The notes under the pieces were generated by a model. That model was not told the DNA's origin. It saw only the letters and a list, made by a program, of their open reading frames with translations, and did not search any database. DNA of 64,000 nt from an uncultured Clostridia bacterium (lineage in GTDB: Bacteria > Bacillota > Clostridia > Oscillospirales > Acutalibacteraceae), in NCBI GenBank assembly GCA_947305745.1, contig CAMZEH010000001.1, positions 124,001 to 188,000 of the forward strand. The letters run 5' to 3'. The translations under genes and the position numbers were made by a program. Below are positions 34,441 to 44,499 of this stretch, in pieces (within the stretch, counting starts at the first letter, position 1; each line of letters opens with the position of its first letter).

Positions 34441-35265
34441 ATGCTGTACAAATTTAAAAAGTTCTATTCTTTTATCATGGCAGTTGTTTTGATTTGCTTT
34501 TTTTCGGGGCTTTTTTCGGACGTTTCGGCAAAGATTAAGTGCGATTGTATATTTTCGGTAGGACCCGCTTGCAGACCCGCTCAGTGGCTGAGAAAAACGC
34601 ATAAACGCTTCCAATCCGCTCCGCTCGATTGGATGATGAGATATTCTCTCGGTACGGCAATGCACTGCTTTAAAAATAAATGTGCGGATTTTTTTGAAGA
34701 CGTTCGTGCTACGGGTGAAATTATAGGCGACAATAGAGTAGTTGTGGACAAGAAAAACGGCATTGTTTCTATGCATCATTTTAGTAAAAACGCTTCCGCC
34801 GAAGAAGGCAAATGGGGTTTTAGAGACAAAATGCTTAGGCGCGCGCGGAAAGTTGATCAGATTTTTAAAAATTCACGCTCGATTATTCTTATCGCCAATA
34901 GGCAAAAAGATTCACTTGATGATTTTAAGAGATTTGTGAATGATTTCAGCAAGCTATACCCCGATAGAAACATCGCTCTTATAAATATTCACAGCAACAA
35001 CAGTAACACCGTTACTAAAGAAACGCTTTATGAAGGCATCGCAGCGACCTCCGAAAAAAAATCTAAGAAGACAAAAAGTGGTGTGAAAAATCGCAAACAA
35101 AATAAAAATAAACGCAGAAAATTAAGAGTAATCCAGTATACCTTTAATGATTCCTCATCAAGCTGGGAAGGAAATCCGTCCGGTTGGATGTATGTTATGA
35201 ATGATATTGAACTTACTGACAAAAATTTTGATAAAAACATGGATTTCAAAAATGTTGAGTTTTAA
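34441..35265 (+). CDS. secreted DUF1796 papain-like cysteine peptidase, copy 1
   Basis: The 274-residue form begins with a signal peptide (MLYKFKKFYSF to FSDVSAK). The mature part fits DUF1796, putative papain-like cysteine peptidases: the FSVGPACRPAQWLRK motif holds the presumed nucleophile Cys, followed by FQSAPLDWM, and MHHF holds the presumed catalytic His. A Lys-rich stretch lies at about residues 205-230, and the end (GWMYVMNDIELTDK) is shared with the next gene. The start follows that paralogue; a TTG at 34375 with AGGTGG nearby would add 22 residues. Family members act on unknown substrates; export suggests an extracellular or host target (inference). Confidence 0.75.
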   Translation: MLYKFKKFYSFIMAVVLICFFSGLFSDVSAKIKCDCIFSVGPACRPAQWLRKTHKRFQSAPLDWMMRYSLGTAMHCFKNKCADFFEDVRATGEIIGDNRVVVDKKNGIVSMHHFSKNASAEEGKWGFRDKMLRRARKVDQIFKNSRSIILIANRQKDSLDDFKRFVNDFSKLYPDRNIALINIHSNNSNTVTKETLYEGIAATSEKKSKKTKSGVKNRKQNKNKRRKLRVIQYTFNDSSSSWEGNPSGWMYVMNDIELTDKNFDKNMDFKNVEF

Positions 35266-35290
35266 AATTTAAATAAAAACAGAAGAATAT

Positions 35291-35325
35291 GCTTCTCTTT
35301 TTTGAAGAGAGGCAATTTTATTTTT
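35291..35325 (+). terminator. terminator between the DUF1796 genes
   Basis: GCTTCTCTT (35291-35299) pairs with AAGAGAGGC (35305-35313) and is followed by AATTTTATTTTT. Confidence 0.6.
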
Positions 35326-35385
35326 GCGAAACTCACAAAAATATCATAAGATATAAACTGTTAAATAAAAAAAGGGGTGAATGTG

Positions 35386-36261
35386 ATGATATTTAAATTT
35401 AAAAAATTTTGTTCTTTTATTTTAGTAGTAGTTTTGTTTGTTTTTGCATGGCCTCCCGGTGAGGGTGCTTGTTCGAAAATTATCGGTGACTGCGTGTTCT
35501 CTGTAGGGGCTGCTTGCAGGCCCGCTTGGTGGCTCAGAAAATGCGGGAAGCGGTTTCAAGCCTCTCCGTTCGATTGGATGGGTTACTATTCTTTAGATAC
35601 TTTTGTTAATTGCTATAAAAATAAATTTAGCGATTTCTTTGAAAATATTGAGTTGATACCCAAAAAAGGCAGGGAATTAAATAAAAGTAATGCAGCGAAT
35701 AAGAAAAAGGAGGACGGTGATAAATTTGAGCACAGAAAAGTAAGAGATACGAAAAACAACATTTTATCAATTCATCATTTTAAAGAGTGCCTTTCTCTAA
35801 AGGACGGTCAAATGGAAGTACGAGAAAAAATGATAAAACGTGGCGCTAAGGTAGATGAGATTTTTCACAGTTCGGATACTATTATCTTTCTTTGCGATAG
35901 GCAAAAAGAATCTTTGAAAGATTTCAAAAATTTTATCAATAAATTCAGTGCTCTTTATCCCGATAAAAACATTACGCTTATAAATGTTCGCAACGGTAAC
36001 AGTGATAAAGTTCAGCAAAAAGTACTTTATGACGCATCTGCCCAGATGGTTTACAAAGAATCCGATAACTCCAAACGCAATCTCAAAGAGGAACGCAAAA
36101 AGTTTAAAATTATCGAGTATCGCTTCAAAAATGCTAGCCCGAGAAATGGCTCATACAAATGGGAAGGGAACGAAAAAGGCTGGGATTATGTTATTAATGA
36201 CATCGAGCTGACAGATAAAATTTTTGGTAAAAACGTGGATTTATCGAAAGTTGAATACTAA
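35386..36261 (+). CDS. secreted DUF1796 papain-like cysteine peptidase, copy 2
   Basis: This is a 291-residue paralogue of the preceding gene: a signal peptide or anchor at residues 1-25, then FSVGAACRPAWWLRK with the presumed Cys, FQASPFDWM, and IHHF with the presumed His. It has an extra charged insertion at about residues 95-120. The ends (GWDYVINDIELTDK) match copy 1. The ATG at 35386 has AGGGGTG upstream. Tandem duplication followed by divergence is clear. It is followed by a terminator and an M23 peptidase gene. Confidence 0.78.
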   Translation: MIFKFKKFCSFILVVVLFVFAWPPGEGACSKIIGDCVFSVGAACRPAWWLRKCGKRFQASPFDWMGYYSLDTFVNCYKNKFSDFFENIELIPKKGRELNKSNAANKKKEDGDKFEHRKVRDTKNNILSIHHFKECLSLKDGQMEVREKMIKRGAKVDEIFHSSDTIIFLCDRQKESLKDFKNFINKFSALYPDKNITLINVRNGNSDKVQQKVLYDASAQMVYKESDNSKRNLKEERKKFKIIEYRFKNASPRNGSYKWEGNEKGWDYVINDIELTDKIFGKNVDLSKVEY

Positions 36262-36292
36262 AAATTACGTAAAATCAGTGTTTGTATTGTGG

Positions 36293-36326
36293 AAATTACT
36301 TTTCTTTTTCGGAGGAGTAATTTTTT
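36293..36326 (+). terminator. terminator after second DUF1796 gene
   Basis: AAATTACT (36293-36300) pairs with AGTAATTT (36316-36323) and is followed by T-rich sequence. Confidence 0.7.
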
Positions 36327-36368
36327 ACTTTTTTGCATATTTATTAAAATGAAATTTTAAAGGGGATA

Positions 36369-37394
36369 ATGGTCGTGTTTGTTGTGAGGATAAAGAAAAA
36401 ATCTATGTTAATCGGTTTGATTTTTGCTTTGGCATGTGCTTTTTTGGCATTTTTGATAAAGAATTCACTATACGCGGGAGCGCAAGAGAAAAATGATTTT
36501 ATAAAATACGCAAAATTTACGCCTACTTATGAAGTATTGGAAAAAGCAATGTTTGAAGATGTTAAATCTCATAGCGAGGATAAACAAATAAGTTGGGTTG
36601 ACATTTTAGCGGTTTTGGCGACCAAATATGGAGGCGATTTTAAAAAATATAACGCAGGTGATATGAATGAAACCGTCAAGAGGTTGAAATCGGGAGAGGC
36701 TGCGGAACAAATCACTAAAAACAGCAAAAGTTATAATTATTATAAAGAGGTATATAGTGCGGTTTTAGGTGGCTTTTTGGGGGAGTATAAAATAAGAAAG
36801 CGTGCGGTAAGTGAAGTGCAAAATAATGAATGGCAAGAGGTATATGGTTTAAAAGCCTTTTCTCCTATAGCTAAGACGTTTCCATTTTCGCATTACGATG
36901 ATTTTGGTGCTAAGCGTTCTTATGGTTATTCAAGACCGCATTTGGGGCATGATATGATGGCTGCGGTTGGGACGCCTGTTATAGCGGTGGAATCGGGTAC
37001 GGTTGAGATAATGGGCTGGAATCAATATGGCGGCTGGCGAGTAGGAATACGAAGTTTTGATAAAAAACGATATTATTATTACGCTCATCTGCGTCAAAAT
37101 CGCCCGTTCCACGTGAATTTAAAAGAAGGCGTCGATATCCATGCGGGTGACGTCATAGGTTATGTTGGGCGCACGGGCTACAGTACTAAAGAAAACGTTA
37201 ATAATATAGATAAAAGCCATTTGCACTGGGGTTTGGAGCTTATATTTGACGAATCGCAAAAAGAGTGCGACAATGAAATTTGGATAGATTTGTACGCGAT
37301 AACAAAGCTTTTAGAAAAAAACAAAAGTGCCGTTATACGAAATAACGACACTAAAGAATTCTATCCCGAATTTGAAATAAAGTATCAAAACTAA
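36369..37394 (+). CDS. M23-family (LytM-type) peptidoglycan endopeptidase, membrane-anchored
   Basis: The 341-residue protein has a signal anchor at about residues 13-33 and a helical region of about 130 residues. A C-terminal M23 metallopeptidase domain has the first zinc ligands in HLGHDMMAAVGTPVIAVESG (H and D) and the HxH motif in SHLHWGLEL, with YYYYAHL between. Such enzymes cut peptide cross-bridges in peptidoglycan. The segment SWVDILAVLATKYGGDF resembles regions seen in conjugation-type LytM proteins. The gene stands beside two secreted cysteine-peptidase genes and overlaps the stop of the precursor-peptide gene on the other strand by 4 bp. Confidence 0.88.
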   Translation: MVVFVVRIKKKSMLIGLIFALACAFLAFLIKNSLYAGAQEKNDFIKYAKFTPTYEVLEKAMFEDVKSHSEDKQISWVDILAVLATKYGGDFKKYNAGDMNETVKRLKSGEAAEQITKNSKSYNYYKEVYSAVLGGFLGEYKIRKRAVSEVQNNEWQEVYGLKAFSPIAKTFPFSHYDDFGAKRSYGYSRPHLGHDMMAAVGTPVIAVESGTVEIMGWNQYGGWRVGIRSFDKKRYYYYAHLRQNRPFHVNLKEGVDIHAGDVIGYVGRTGYSTKENVNNIDKSHLHWGLELIFDESQKECDNEIWIDLYAITKLLEKNKSAVIRNNDTKEFYPEFEIKYQN

Positions 37395-37840
37395 GGTTTT
37401 TTAACTTGTGGGGCGTCAATTTTTTTGTCAAGTTTTTTAATAAGCCGATCTACTCCCCATGTTGCAAGTTTGGTTACGCCAACAGTTATAGGAATAGCGA
37501 CAACGGCTGTCAAGGCGATAACTTCAAGTTCACCCCATTTTTTAGCTCGAGCCGACTTGATATCATCAGCCGTTCCCCCGGTTATCAACGCTCCTAAATC
37601 CGCCATTGGGCTAGCACCACCGCCTACTATTTTCATCAGATCATCTTCGCTGAGCTGAGTTTTTTCTTCTTTAATCATGTAATTTATTATGCTGCCAAGC
37701 TCTCCGACTTCTTCCAGGCTCACATCAATACCTTGCTTTTTGAATTCTTCTTGGACTTCTTCTCGAGTCTGCATTTCGAGCAATTTAGTAACAAACTCTT
37801 CGTCTCGCAATAATTTTTCGAATTTTTCTTTGTTTTCCAT
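37391..37840 (-). CDS. NHLP-type leader precursor peptide
   Basis: The 149-residue product begins with a helical acidic leader (EEVQEEFKKQGIDVSLEEVG) and a LSEDDLMKIVGGG cleavage site at about residues 63-75, the GG-type processing site used by C39 peptidase/ABC exporters. The core of about 75 residues is hydrophobic in its middle (VIALTAVVAIPITVGV) with basic ends, so it may act as a membrane-active peptide. It has few Cys residues, arguing against lanthionine chemistry. AGGAGGT precedes the ATG and a consensus promoter lies upstream. The leader aligns with the gene at 18868. The exporter at 60-64 kb is the obvious candidate partner. Confidence 0.8.
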   Translation of the reverse strand: MENKEKFEKLLRDEEFVTKLLEMQTREEVQEEFKKQGIDVSLEEVGELGSIINYMIKEEKTQLSEDDLMKIVGGGASPMADLGALITGGTADDIKSARAKKWGELEVIALTAVVAIPITVGVTKLATWGVDRLIKKLDKKIDAPQVKKP

Positions 37841-37870
37841 AAATAATACCTCCTAAATGTGCTTTTCTTA

Positions 37871-37899
37871 ATTATAACACACTATAAATGCCTAGTCAA
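37871..37899 (-). promoter_or_regulatory. promoter of the NHLP precursor gene
   Basis: On the minus strand TTGACT (37899-37894), 17 bp, TATAAT (37876-37871), about 30 nt before the ATG at 37840. Confidence 0.85.
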
Positions 37900-37943
37900 T
37901 ATTAGATATGCACAATTTTTAAAATTTTATGTAAAAATAAGGT

Positions 37944-40900
37944 TTAAAAGAAGGAAATTTGATTACTTTGGGGTAGATTTTTTAGCACTCCTGCCTCTTC
38001 CAGAGTTTCGATCACCGCTTTAGTGACTTTTGCGCGCACTTGTAAATCGTCAATCGAAATATATTCGCCGTCTTTTGATGCATCTTGCAGGCTCTTCGCG
38101 GCGGATTCTCCAACGCCTGCCAATGATGCAAAAGGTAATCTGATTTTCTCATCTTCGACGATGTATCTGTAAGAATCTGATCTGTATAAATCAACAGGCA
38201 GGACTTCTATGCCACGAGCGAGCATCTCATTGATTATCTGGAACGTCGAATATGCGGCGTTTTCCTTGGCACTGGCCTCTTTCCCTTTGGCGAGTATATC
38301 TGCCATTTTCTTTTTTACTGCCGCCCGACCTTTCATAACCGTTAAACCGTCAAAATCTTCGCCACGAACCGTAAAATAAGCGGCATAGTATTCGGCGGGG
38401 TAGTAGACTTTATACCAGCCGAGCCTGAGCGTTGAAATCATATATGCGGCGGCATGGGCTTTGGGGAACATATATTTTATCTTCATACACGAATCTATAT
38501 ACCACTCAGGCACGCCGTGAGTACGCATGGTTTCAAAATGTTCGGGAGTCAGTAGCTTGGTCGCCTTTCCTTTACGCACGATTTCCATAATTTTAAATGC
38601 TGTTTTTGGTTCGACACCCTTATGCATAAGGTAAACCATAATATTATCACGTGTTCCGATAACGTCCGAAATTGTGCAAATCCCTTTTTGAATAAGTTCG
38701 TGCGCATTGCCGTGCCACACGTCCGTACCATGAGAAAGTCCGGAAATCTGCAGTAAATCAGCAAAAGTTTTTGGTTTGCAGTCGATGAGCATTTGACGTA
38801 CGAAAGAAGTACCGACTTCAGGCATAGAGAAAGTACCCGTTTGTGAGTCGATATCTGCGGGGGTTACGCCAAGAGCCTCCGTCGACGTGAACAGTGACAT
38901 AACTTTCGGGTCACTCATTGAAACGTCCGTTACTTTAATACCCGTGTAATCTTCAAGATACTTGTATATTGACGGCACATCGTGACCAAGTTCGTCGAGT
39001 TTACAAATCGTATCGTGTATTGCATGGAAGTCGAAATGAGTAGTGATATTATCGGAATTCTGATCATTTGCGGGTCGCTGTACGGGACAAAAATCATATA
39101 TTTCTTTGCCTTGCGGTACGACTACCATACCGCCCGGATGTTGACCCGTTGTACGCTTTACGCCCGTACAGCCCGTGGCAAGTCGCATAGTTTCCGCTTT
39201 TCCGAGAGAAATACCACGTTCTTCTGCGAATTTTTTAGTGAAACCTATACCCGTTTTCGTTGCGACGGTGCCGATCGTACCCGCTTTAAAGACGTTATCT
39301 TTTCCAAACAGTGTTTCTGTGTATCTATGAGCGTCATTCTGGTATTCGCCCGAAAAGTTAAGATCGATATCGGGCGTCTTGTCGCCGTCAAAACCGAGGA
39401 ACGTTTCAAATGGTATATCATGTCCGTCACGTCCTAAAGTTTCGCCGCATTCGGGACATTTTTTTTCAGGCAAGTCGAAACCTGAACCATAGCTGCCGTC
39501 CGTGATAAATTCGCTGTAGTGGCATTTGGGGCAGAGATAATGCGGGCAAAGTGGGTTAACTTCTGAAATCCCCGACATCGTTGCGACAAACGATGAGCCG
39601 ACCGAACCTCTCGAACCGACTAAATATCCGTGTTTTTCGGAGTCTGCAACGAGCTTTTGCGCGACCATATAAAGCACGGAAAAGCCATGTTTTGTTATTG
39701 ACCCGAGTTCTCTGTCAAGCCTCTTTTGTACGATTTCGGGTAACGGGTCGCCATAGATTTTTTTCGCTCGTTTCCACGTTATATCTACAAGTTCCTTCTC
39801 CGCTCCTGGGATAAACGGCGGAAACACTCCCGGCGGAATAGGGGAGATGTCTTCCGTCATGTCGGCTATTTTGTTTGTATTTTCAACCACGATTTCAAAA
39901 CATTTTTCCTTGCCGAGATATTCAAATTCTTTCAGCATTTCGGCAGTTGTACGCATATAAAGCGGCGCCTGATTATCCGCGTCTTCATACCCTTGCCCTG
40001 CCATTAAAATTTTTCTGTATTCCGAATCTTTCGGGTCGAGAAAATGCACGTCTCCCGTGGCGACCACAGGGATATTTAGTTCTTCGCCGAGTTTGACGAC
40101 CGTTTTATTAAAGTTTTTTAGTTCTTCTTTATCTTTAGCGATGCCTTCACGAACCATAAAAGCATTATTTCCGATCGGTTGTACTTCAAGATAATCGTAA
40201 AATTTAGCGATTTCTATAAGGTCATTATGCGGTCTGCCGCCGGTTATCGCACGAAAAAGTTCGCCCGATTCGCAAGCACTGCCAATAATAAGACCTTCAC
40301 GCAGTTTCAAAAGTTGACTTTTTGGAATTCTTGGTTTTTTGTAAAAATAATCAAGATGTGCCATAGAAATAAGTTTATAAAGATTTTTAAGACCCGTCTG
40401 ATTTTTGACTAAAATCGTCATGTGGTGGGATACAGATTTTTTAGGGTCACTGCCCGAAATTTTAGTGTTCATCTGCTGCAAAGACGTAATTCCGCGCACT
40501 TCGTTAGCCATTTTCATCAGTTTGATAAATATATATGCAAGCGCACGAGCATCATCGGAAGCCCTATGGTGATTAAACTCCGGTATTTTCAAAATTTTTG
40601 CGATTGTATCCAGCTTATGATTTTTCGCGCTCATTATGAGCGCACGACTCATCGGCACGGAATCGGCATACGTAAAATCAAAATTGATGCCAAGTCTTTT
40701 GCAAGTAGCTTTTATGAATGAAACGTCGAAATTGGCATTATGTGCGATGAGTACGGGTTTATCTCCGCAAAATGCCATAAACTTTTCTATAGCCTCTTTT
40801 TGGCTCGGCGCGCCTTTTATCATATCGGCGCTGATTCCCGTTATCTCTGTGATGCGTTCGGGTATACTGACTCCCGGGTCGACAAACGTACAAAATTCAT

Positions 40901-42281
40901 CTAAAATCTCGCTGTTTTTTACTCTTACCGCACCGATTTCGATAATTCTGTCCGTGTTGGCGTTAAGCCCCGTCGTTTCGAGGTCGAAGCAGATATATTC
41001 ACCGTCAATTTTGCGCTCGAAATCGCCCGTAACGATGGGTAGCATATCGTTAACGAAATAAGCCTCGATACCATAGATGATTTTTATGTTTTTACCGGAT
41101 TTAGCCAAAGATTTTGCCGTATTCATCGCCTCGGGATAAGCCTGAGCGACGCCGTGATCGGTTATGGCGATTGCTGTTTGCCCCCAATCTGCTGCACGGG
41201 TTATGAGTTCGGATGCCGAGTTTATCCCGTCCATAGCGGACATATTTGTATGTAAATGTAGCTCAACACGTTTTTTTGCCGCATTGTCCACGACTTTGCT
41301 TTTTGATACAAAATTAATATTTTTCGGCCTCATAACAAATTCGCGTTCGTATTTATCGTCTGAGATGTCGCCTTGAATGAGAACTGTTTTGCCTACCTTC
41401 AGCTTTTCAAGATACGCTGATCTCTTTTTGTTTTCGATAATTTTCAGTATCATCGAGCCGGTATAATCGGTTATACATATGCTGTAAATTACGTTTTTGC
41501 CGTCTTTTGTTTCATGAGTGTCAACAAGGAAAATGTCGCCCCATATCGTGGCACTCGGAGTTTGAAGATTAACTTCGCGGATAGAAATAGGTGGCTTTGT
41601 AATTAGTCTTCCGTAGAGAACTTCTGCGGTTTCGGGCACTATTTTCGGCAGTAATGCATCACCCGAACGAATTTCTGTTTCGGGTATTTTTATTTCGGAT
41701 TTTTCATTTTCGTTTTTTACAGGGGGTTCATCGTTTTTCAGAGGAATTTTAAGCTCGGTTTTTGTTTCAGTTTTATATGCCGCTTCAATTTGCATTTCTA
41801 CAGATGATACTGCACTTTCGGTGAATTTTACCTCTATTTTTCGTCCGAGTTTTTGCGAAATTTCACACGTGATGTCTTTGTCGATGCGTTTTTGCCTTAG
41901 GAAGCTTTCCCCGCCGTGCATGAGTGATAGAGTTATTTCATCTCCAAAAATTTTAAACTCCGATCGCCCTAGTATTCTTTTTATCGACGGCGATTTTTGA
42001 CAAAATTCCTCTAAAGTTTTTTGAATAGTTTCGGTATCGCCTTCAGATTTTGCTTCAAAAGAAGGTATTTGAATATTAATTTCAACAGTTTTGGGGGCGA
42101 ATGTGGAATTAAGTAGTGCTATTTTGCATTTTTCGATTTCATTTTCATCGATTTTTCTGTCGGATATTAAGCCTATCGTGAATTTTCGCGATGATTTTTC
42201 TATATTCAAAGAAGAAATTCGGGCATGGCCCAAATCTTCGCTTATGTTTTCGAGATTGAAAAGTTCTTTAAATGTTTCCAA
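37944..42281 (-). CDS. polC: DNA polymerase III, PolC type
   Basis: This 1445-residue replicative polymerase is of the low-GC Gram-positive type. Order of domains: N-terminal region, OB fold (about 230-330), PHP domain beginning [11 protein letters not shown] with an inserted DEDD 3'-5' exonuclease ([11 protein letters not shown], about residue 430), zinc-binding CPKCHYSEF and KKCPECGE, polymerase palm [20 protein letters not shown], and C-terminal helix-hairpin region. Length is normal. It ends the operon pyrH-frr-uppS-cdsA-dxr-rseP-ispG-polC. Confidence 0.98.
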   Translation of the reverse strand: METFKELFNLENISEDLGHARISSLNIEKSSRKFTIGLISDRKIDENEIEKCKIALLNSTFAPKTVEINIQIPSFEAKSEGDTETIQKTLEEFCQKSPSIKRILGRSEFKIFGDEITLSLMHGGESFLRQKRIDKDITCEISQKLGRKIEVKFTESAVSSVEMQIEAAYKTETKTELKIPLKNDEPPVKNENEKSEIKIPETEIRSGDALLPKIVPETAEVLYGRLITKPPISIREVNLQTPSATIWGDIFLVDTHETKDGKNVIYSICITDYTGSMILKIIENKKRSAYLEKLKVGKTVLIQGDISDDKYEREFVMRPKNINFVSKSKVVDNAAKKRVELHLHTNMSAMDGINSASELITRAADWGQTAIAITDHGVAQAYPEAMNTAKSLAKSGKNIKIIYGIEAYFVNDMLPIVTGDFERKIDGEYICFDLETTGLNANTDRIIEIGAVRVKNSEILDEFCTFVDPGVSIPERITEITGISADMIKGAPSQKEAIEKFMAFCGDKPVLIAHNANFDVSFIKATCKRLGINFDFTYADSVPMSRALIMSAKNHKLDTIAKILKIPEFNHHRASDDARALAYIFIKLMKMANEVRGITSLQQMNTKISGSDPKKSVSHHMTILVKNQTGLKNLYKLISMAHLDYFYKKPRIPKSQLLKLREGLIIGSACESGELFRAITGGRPHNDLIEIAKFYDYLEVQPIGNNAFMVREGIAKDKEELKNFNKTVVKLGEELNIPVVATGDVHFLDPKDSEYRKILMAGQGYEDADNQAPLYMRTTAEMLKEFEYLGKEKCFEIVVENTNKIADMTEDISPIPPGVFPPFIPGAEKELVDITWKRAKKIYGDPLPEIVQKRLDRELGSITKHGFSVLYMVAQKLVADSEKHGYLVGSRGSVGSSFVATMSGISEVNPLCPHYLCPKCHYSEFITDGSYGSGFDLPEKKCPECGETLGRDGHDIPFETFLGFDGDKTPDIDLNFSGEYQNDAHRYTETLFGKDNVFKAGTIGTVATKTGIGFTKKFAEERGISLGKAETMRLATGCTGVKRTTGQHPGGMVVVPQGKEIYDFCPVQRPANDQNSDNITTHFDFHAIHDTICKLDELGHDVPSIYKYLEDYTGIKVTDVSMSDPKVMSLFTSTEALGVTPADIDSQTGTFSMPEVGTSFVRQMLIDCKPKTFADLLQISGLSHGTDVWHGNAHELIQKGICTISDVIGTRDNIMVYLMHKGVEPKTAFKIMEIVRKGKATKLLTPEHFETMRTHGVPEWYIDSCMKIKYMFPKAHAAAYMISTLRLGWYKVYYPAEYYAAYFTVRGEDFDGLTVMKGRAAVKKKMADILAKGKEASAKENAAYSTFQIINEMLARGIEVLPVDLYRSDSYRYIVEDEKIRLPFASLAGVGESAAKSLQDASKDGEYISIDDLQVRAKVTKAVIETLEEAGVLKNLPQSNQISFF

Positions 42282-42307
42282 ATTTACCCTGTCCTTTGTT
42301 TTTAAGT

Positions 42308-43360
42308 TTAATCTGGCATTAGCTCCACTTCTTTGACAAGCTCGTCCACAAGTGCATCTTCGGCGACTTTTTTAATTATTTCGCCCTTTTTGAATATAAT
42401 CCCAACGCCGTTTCCGCCGGTTATGCCGATGTCGGCATCGCGCGCCTCTCCGGGGCCGTTCACGACGCAGCCCATAATGGCGATTTTTATGTTTTTTTTG
42501 CAGTTTGAAAGCCTTTGTTCGGCCGCCTTTGCAATTTTTACGAGGTTTATTCTCGTGCGCCCACAAGTGGGGCAAGAGACAAATTTAACGCACGGGCCGT
42601 ACATATCCAGTGATTTCAAAATATTTATACCCGAAGTAACTTCTTTGAGTGGGCTGTCCGTAAGCGAAACTCGCACTGTGTCGCCTATACCGTCAAGTAG
42701 TAGTGAACCGATTCCGATAGCGCTTTTTATGGTTCCGAGCGTTTCCGTGCCCGCTTCTGTTACTCCCAAGTGTAGCGGGTATCTACATTTTTCGGCAATT
42801 AACCTGTATGCTTGAACAGTGCTTTTCACAGAAGATGATTTTATTGAAATTACTATATCGTCAAAATCAAATTTTTCTAGAAGTCTTGCATTATAAAGCG
42901 CGCTTTCAGCCATCGCTTCGGGAGTTGCGCCGCCATATTTTTGGAGTAGATGCTTTTCGACCGAGCCCGAGTTTACGCCTATTCTTATGGGTATATTTTT
43001 GTTTTTGCAAGCAATTGCGACCGCTTTAATTTTATCTTCATCGCCAATGTTCCCGGGGTTTATGCGTATTTTGTCAATGCCCGCCGCGACTGCTTTAAGA
43101 GCTAGCTTATAATTAAAATGTATGTCGGCAACAAGCGCGATATCTACCTCAGATTTTATTGCAGGGACTAGTCTTATGGCATCAGTGTCGGGAATTGCAA
43201 CCCTCAGAATATCGCAGCCGGCAGATTTCAGTTCTTTAGCCTGTTTAACGCTGTTCTCTACGTCATATGACGGAATACTGAGCATAGATTGAACGGCAAT
43301 CTTATTATTGCCACCTATTTTTACATTCCCGATTTGAATTTCTTTAGCTTTTCTTCTCAT
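42308..43360 (-). CDS. ispG: 4-hydroxy-3-methylbut-2-enyl diphosphate synthase
   Basis: This 350-residue iron-sulfur enzyme makes HMBPP in the MEP pathway of isoprenoid synthesis. The N-terminal half is a TIM barrel ([18 protein letters not shown]). The C-terminal half binds a [4Fe-4S] cluster through [10 protein letters not shown] and the [16 protein letters not shown] motif. It lies between rseP and polC in the operon. Confidence 0.97.
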   Translation of the reverse strand: MRRKAKEIQIGNVKIGGNNKIAVQSMLSIPSYDVENSVKQAKELKSAGCDILRVAIPDTDAIRLVPAIKSEVDIALVADIHFNYKLALKAVAAGIDKIRINPGNIGDEDKIKAVAIACKNKNIPIRIGVNSGSVEKHLLQKYGGATPEAMAESALYNARLLEKFDFDDIVISIKSSSVKSTVQAYRLIAEKCRYPLHLGVTEAGTETLGTIKSAIGIGSLLLDGIGDTVRVSLTDSPLKEVTSGINILKSLDMYGPCVKFVSCPTCGRTRINLVKIAKAAEQRLSNCKKNIKIAIMGCVVNGPGEARDADIGITGGNGVGIIFKKGEIIKKVAEDALVDELVKEVELMPD

Positions 43361-43373
43361 TTTAAAATCCTTT

Positions 43374-44435
43374 TTATCGGCTGTTGATGAATAATCTTAG
43401 TATATCGCTGTAAGAAATATATAGCATGAAGGCTATGAATAGGAAAAATCCTAAAGTGTGTATCCATCCTTCATATTTTGAGTTTACCTTTTTGCCTGTT
43501 ATCATTTCAAAAAAGAGGAACATTAAACGTCCGCCGTCGAGAGCGGGGAGGGGCAAAAGATTGAAAATTCCTAAGTTTATGGTGATCATGGCCATTAGCG
43601 AAACAATATTGGCGACAGCTGCCCAAAAGCTCTTTTTGAGGCCTTCGTTTGTTGCTTCACCGATAACAGATGCAATGCCTATAGGTCCGGACATTTCACG
43701 TATAGAAAATCTTCCGGTAATTATTCCCACAAGGCTCGACCAAACGGTTTTAACTGTTGAAATGGTGTCCCAAAATGACTGACTGATAAGCGAGAAAAAG
43801 TTCTTTTCGATAGGCTCAACATAAAAATCGATTTTCGTTGTAGCTCTGCTATTTTCGGGTTTTAAAACTTCGAATTGAACATTTTCGAGGTGAGTAGTTT
43901 CGCCGTCTCTGATGACTTCTATATCAAAACTTTCTTTTCCGTCTGCGATGAGATTGAATGAAAGATCTTTGTATGTGTTTATTTTTACTCCATCAACTTT
44001 AACGATTTTGTCGCCTATTTGCAAGCCTGTTTGAGTAGATTTGGCTCCCTCGTTGAATTTGGAAACGGTTGTAGAGGCGAATTGCTTGTTTGGAGCGAGT
44101 AAAATCAACGTCATAATAAACCCGAGAATAAGGTTCATAACCGCGCCAAAAGCAACGATTATCGCTTTTTGCCACGCCGGTTTTTTTTCAAATGCGTTTG
44201 GGTCATCGCTTTCTTCGTCTTCGCCTTCCATTGCGCAAAAACCGCCGATAGGAAAGAGCCTTAGTGAAAAAACTGTTTCGCCTTTTTGGAATTTTAATAT
44301 TTTAGGCCCCATTCCTAGCGCAAATTCATTAACTTTTACTCCGAATTTTTTCGCCCAGAAAAAATGACCGAATTCATGAACGAATATTATCAAATTGAAA
44401 AGTAATACTCCAAAAATTATTATTAAAACGTTCAT
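43374..44435 (-). CDS. rseP: site-2 protease RseP/RasP (RIP metalloprotease)
   Basis: This 353-residue intramembrane zinc metalloprotease carries HEFGH in VHEFGHFFWAKKFG near residue 20. It has a PDZ domain (about 115-180, GLQIGDKIVKVDGVKI) and the second motif NLLPLPALDGGRL near residue 300, which supplies the third metal ligand. It cleaves anti-sigma factors and remnant signal peptides within the membrane. Neighbours dxr and ispG match the usual order. Confidence 0.96.
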   Translation of the reverse strand: MNVLIIIFGVLLFNLIIFVHEFGHFFWAKKFGVKVNEFALGMGPKILKFQKGETVFSLRLFPIGGFCAMEGEDEESDDPNAFEKKPAWQKAIIVAFGAVMNLILGFIMTLILLAPNKQFASTTVSKFNEGAKSTQTGLQIGDKIVKVDGVKINTYKDLSFNLIADGKESFDIEVIRDGETTHLENVQFEVLKPENSRATTKIDFYVEPIEKNFFSLISQSFWDTISTVKTVWSSLVGIITGRFSIREMSGPIGIASVIGEATNEGLKKSFWAAVANIVSLMAMITINLGIFNLLPLPALDGGRLMFLFFEMITGKKVNSKYEGWIHTLGFFLFIAFMLYISYSDILRLFINSR

Positions 44436-44499
44436 AGGCTATGTAAACTCCTTTTGATTTTTGTCGTAATTATACCACCAAAGCTTGTTTAATGCAAAA

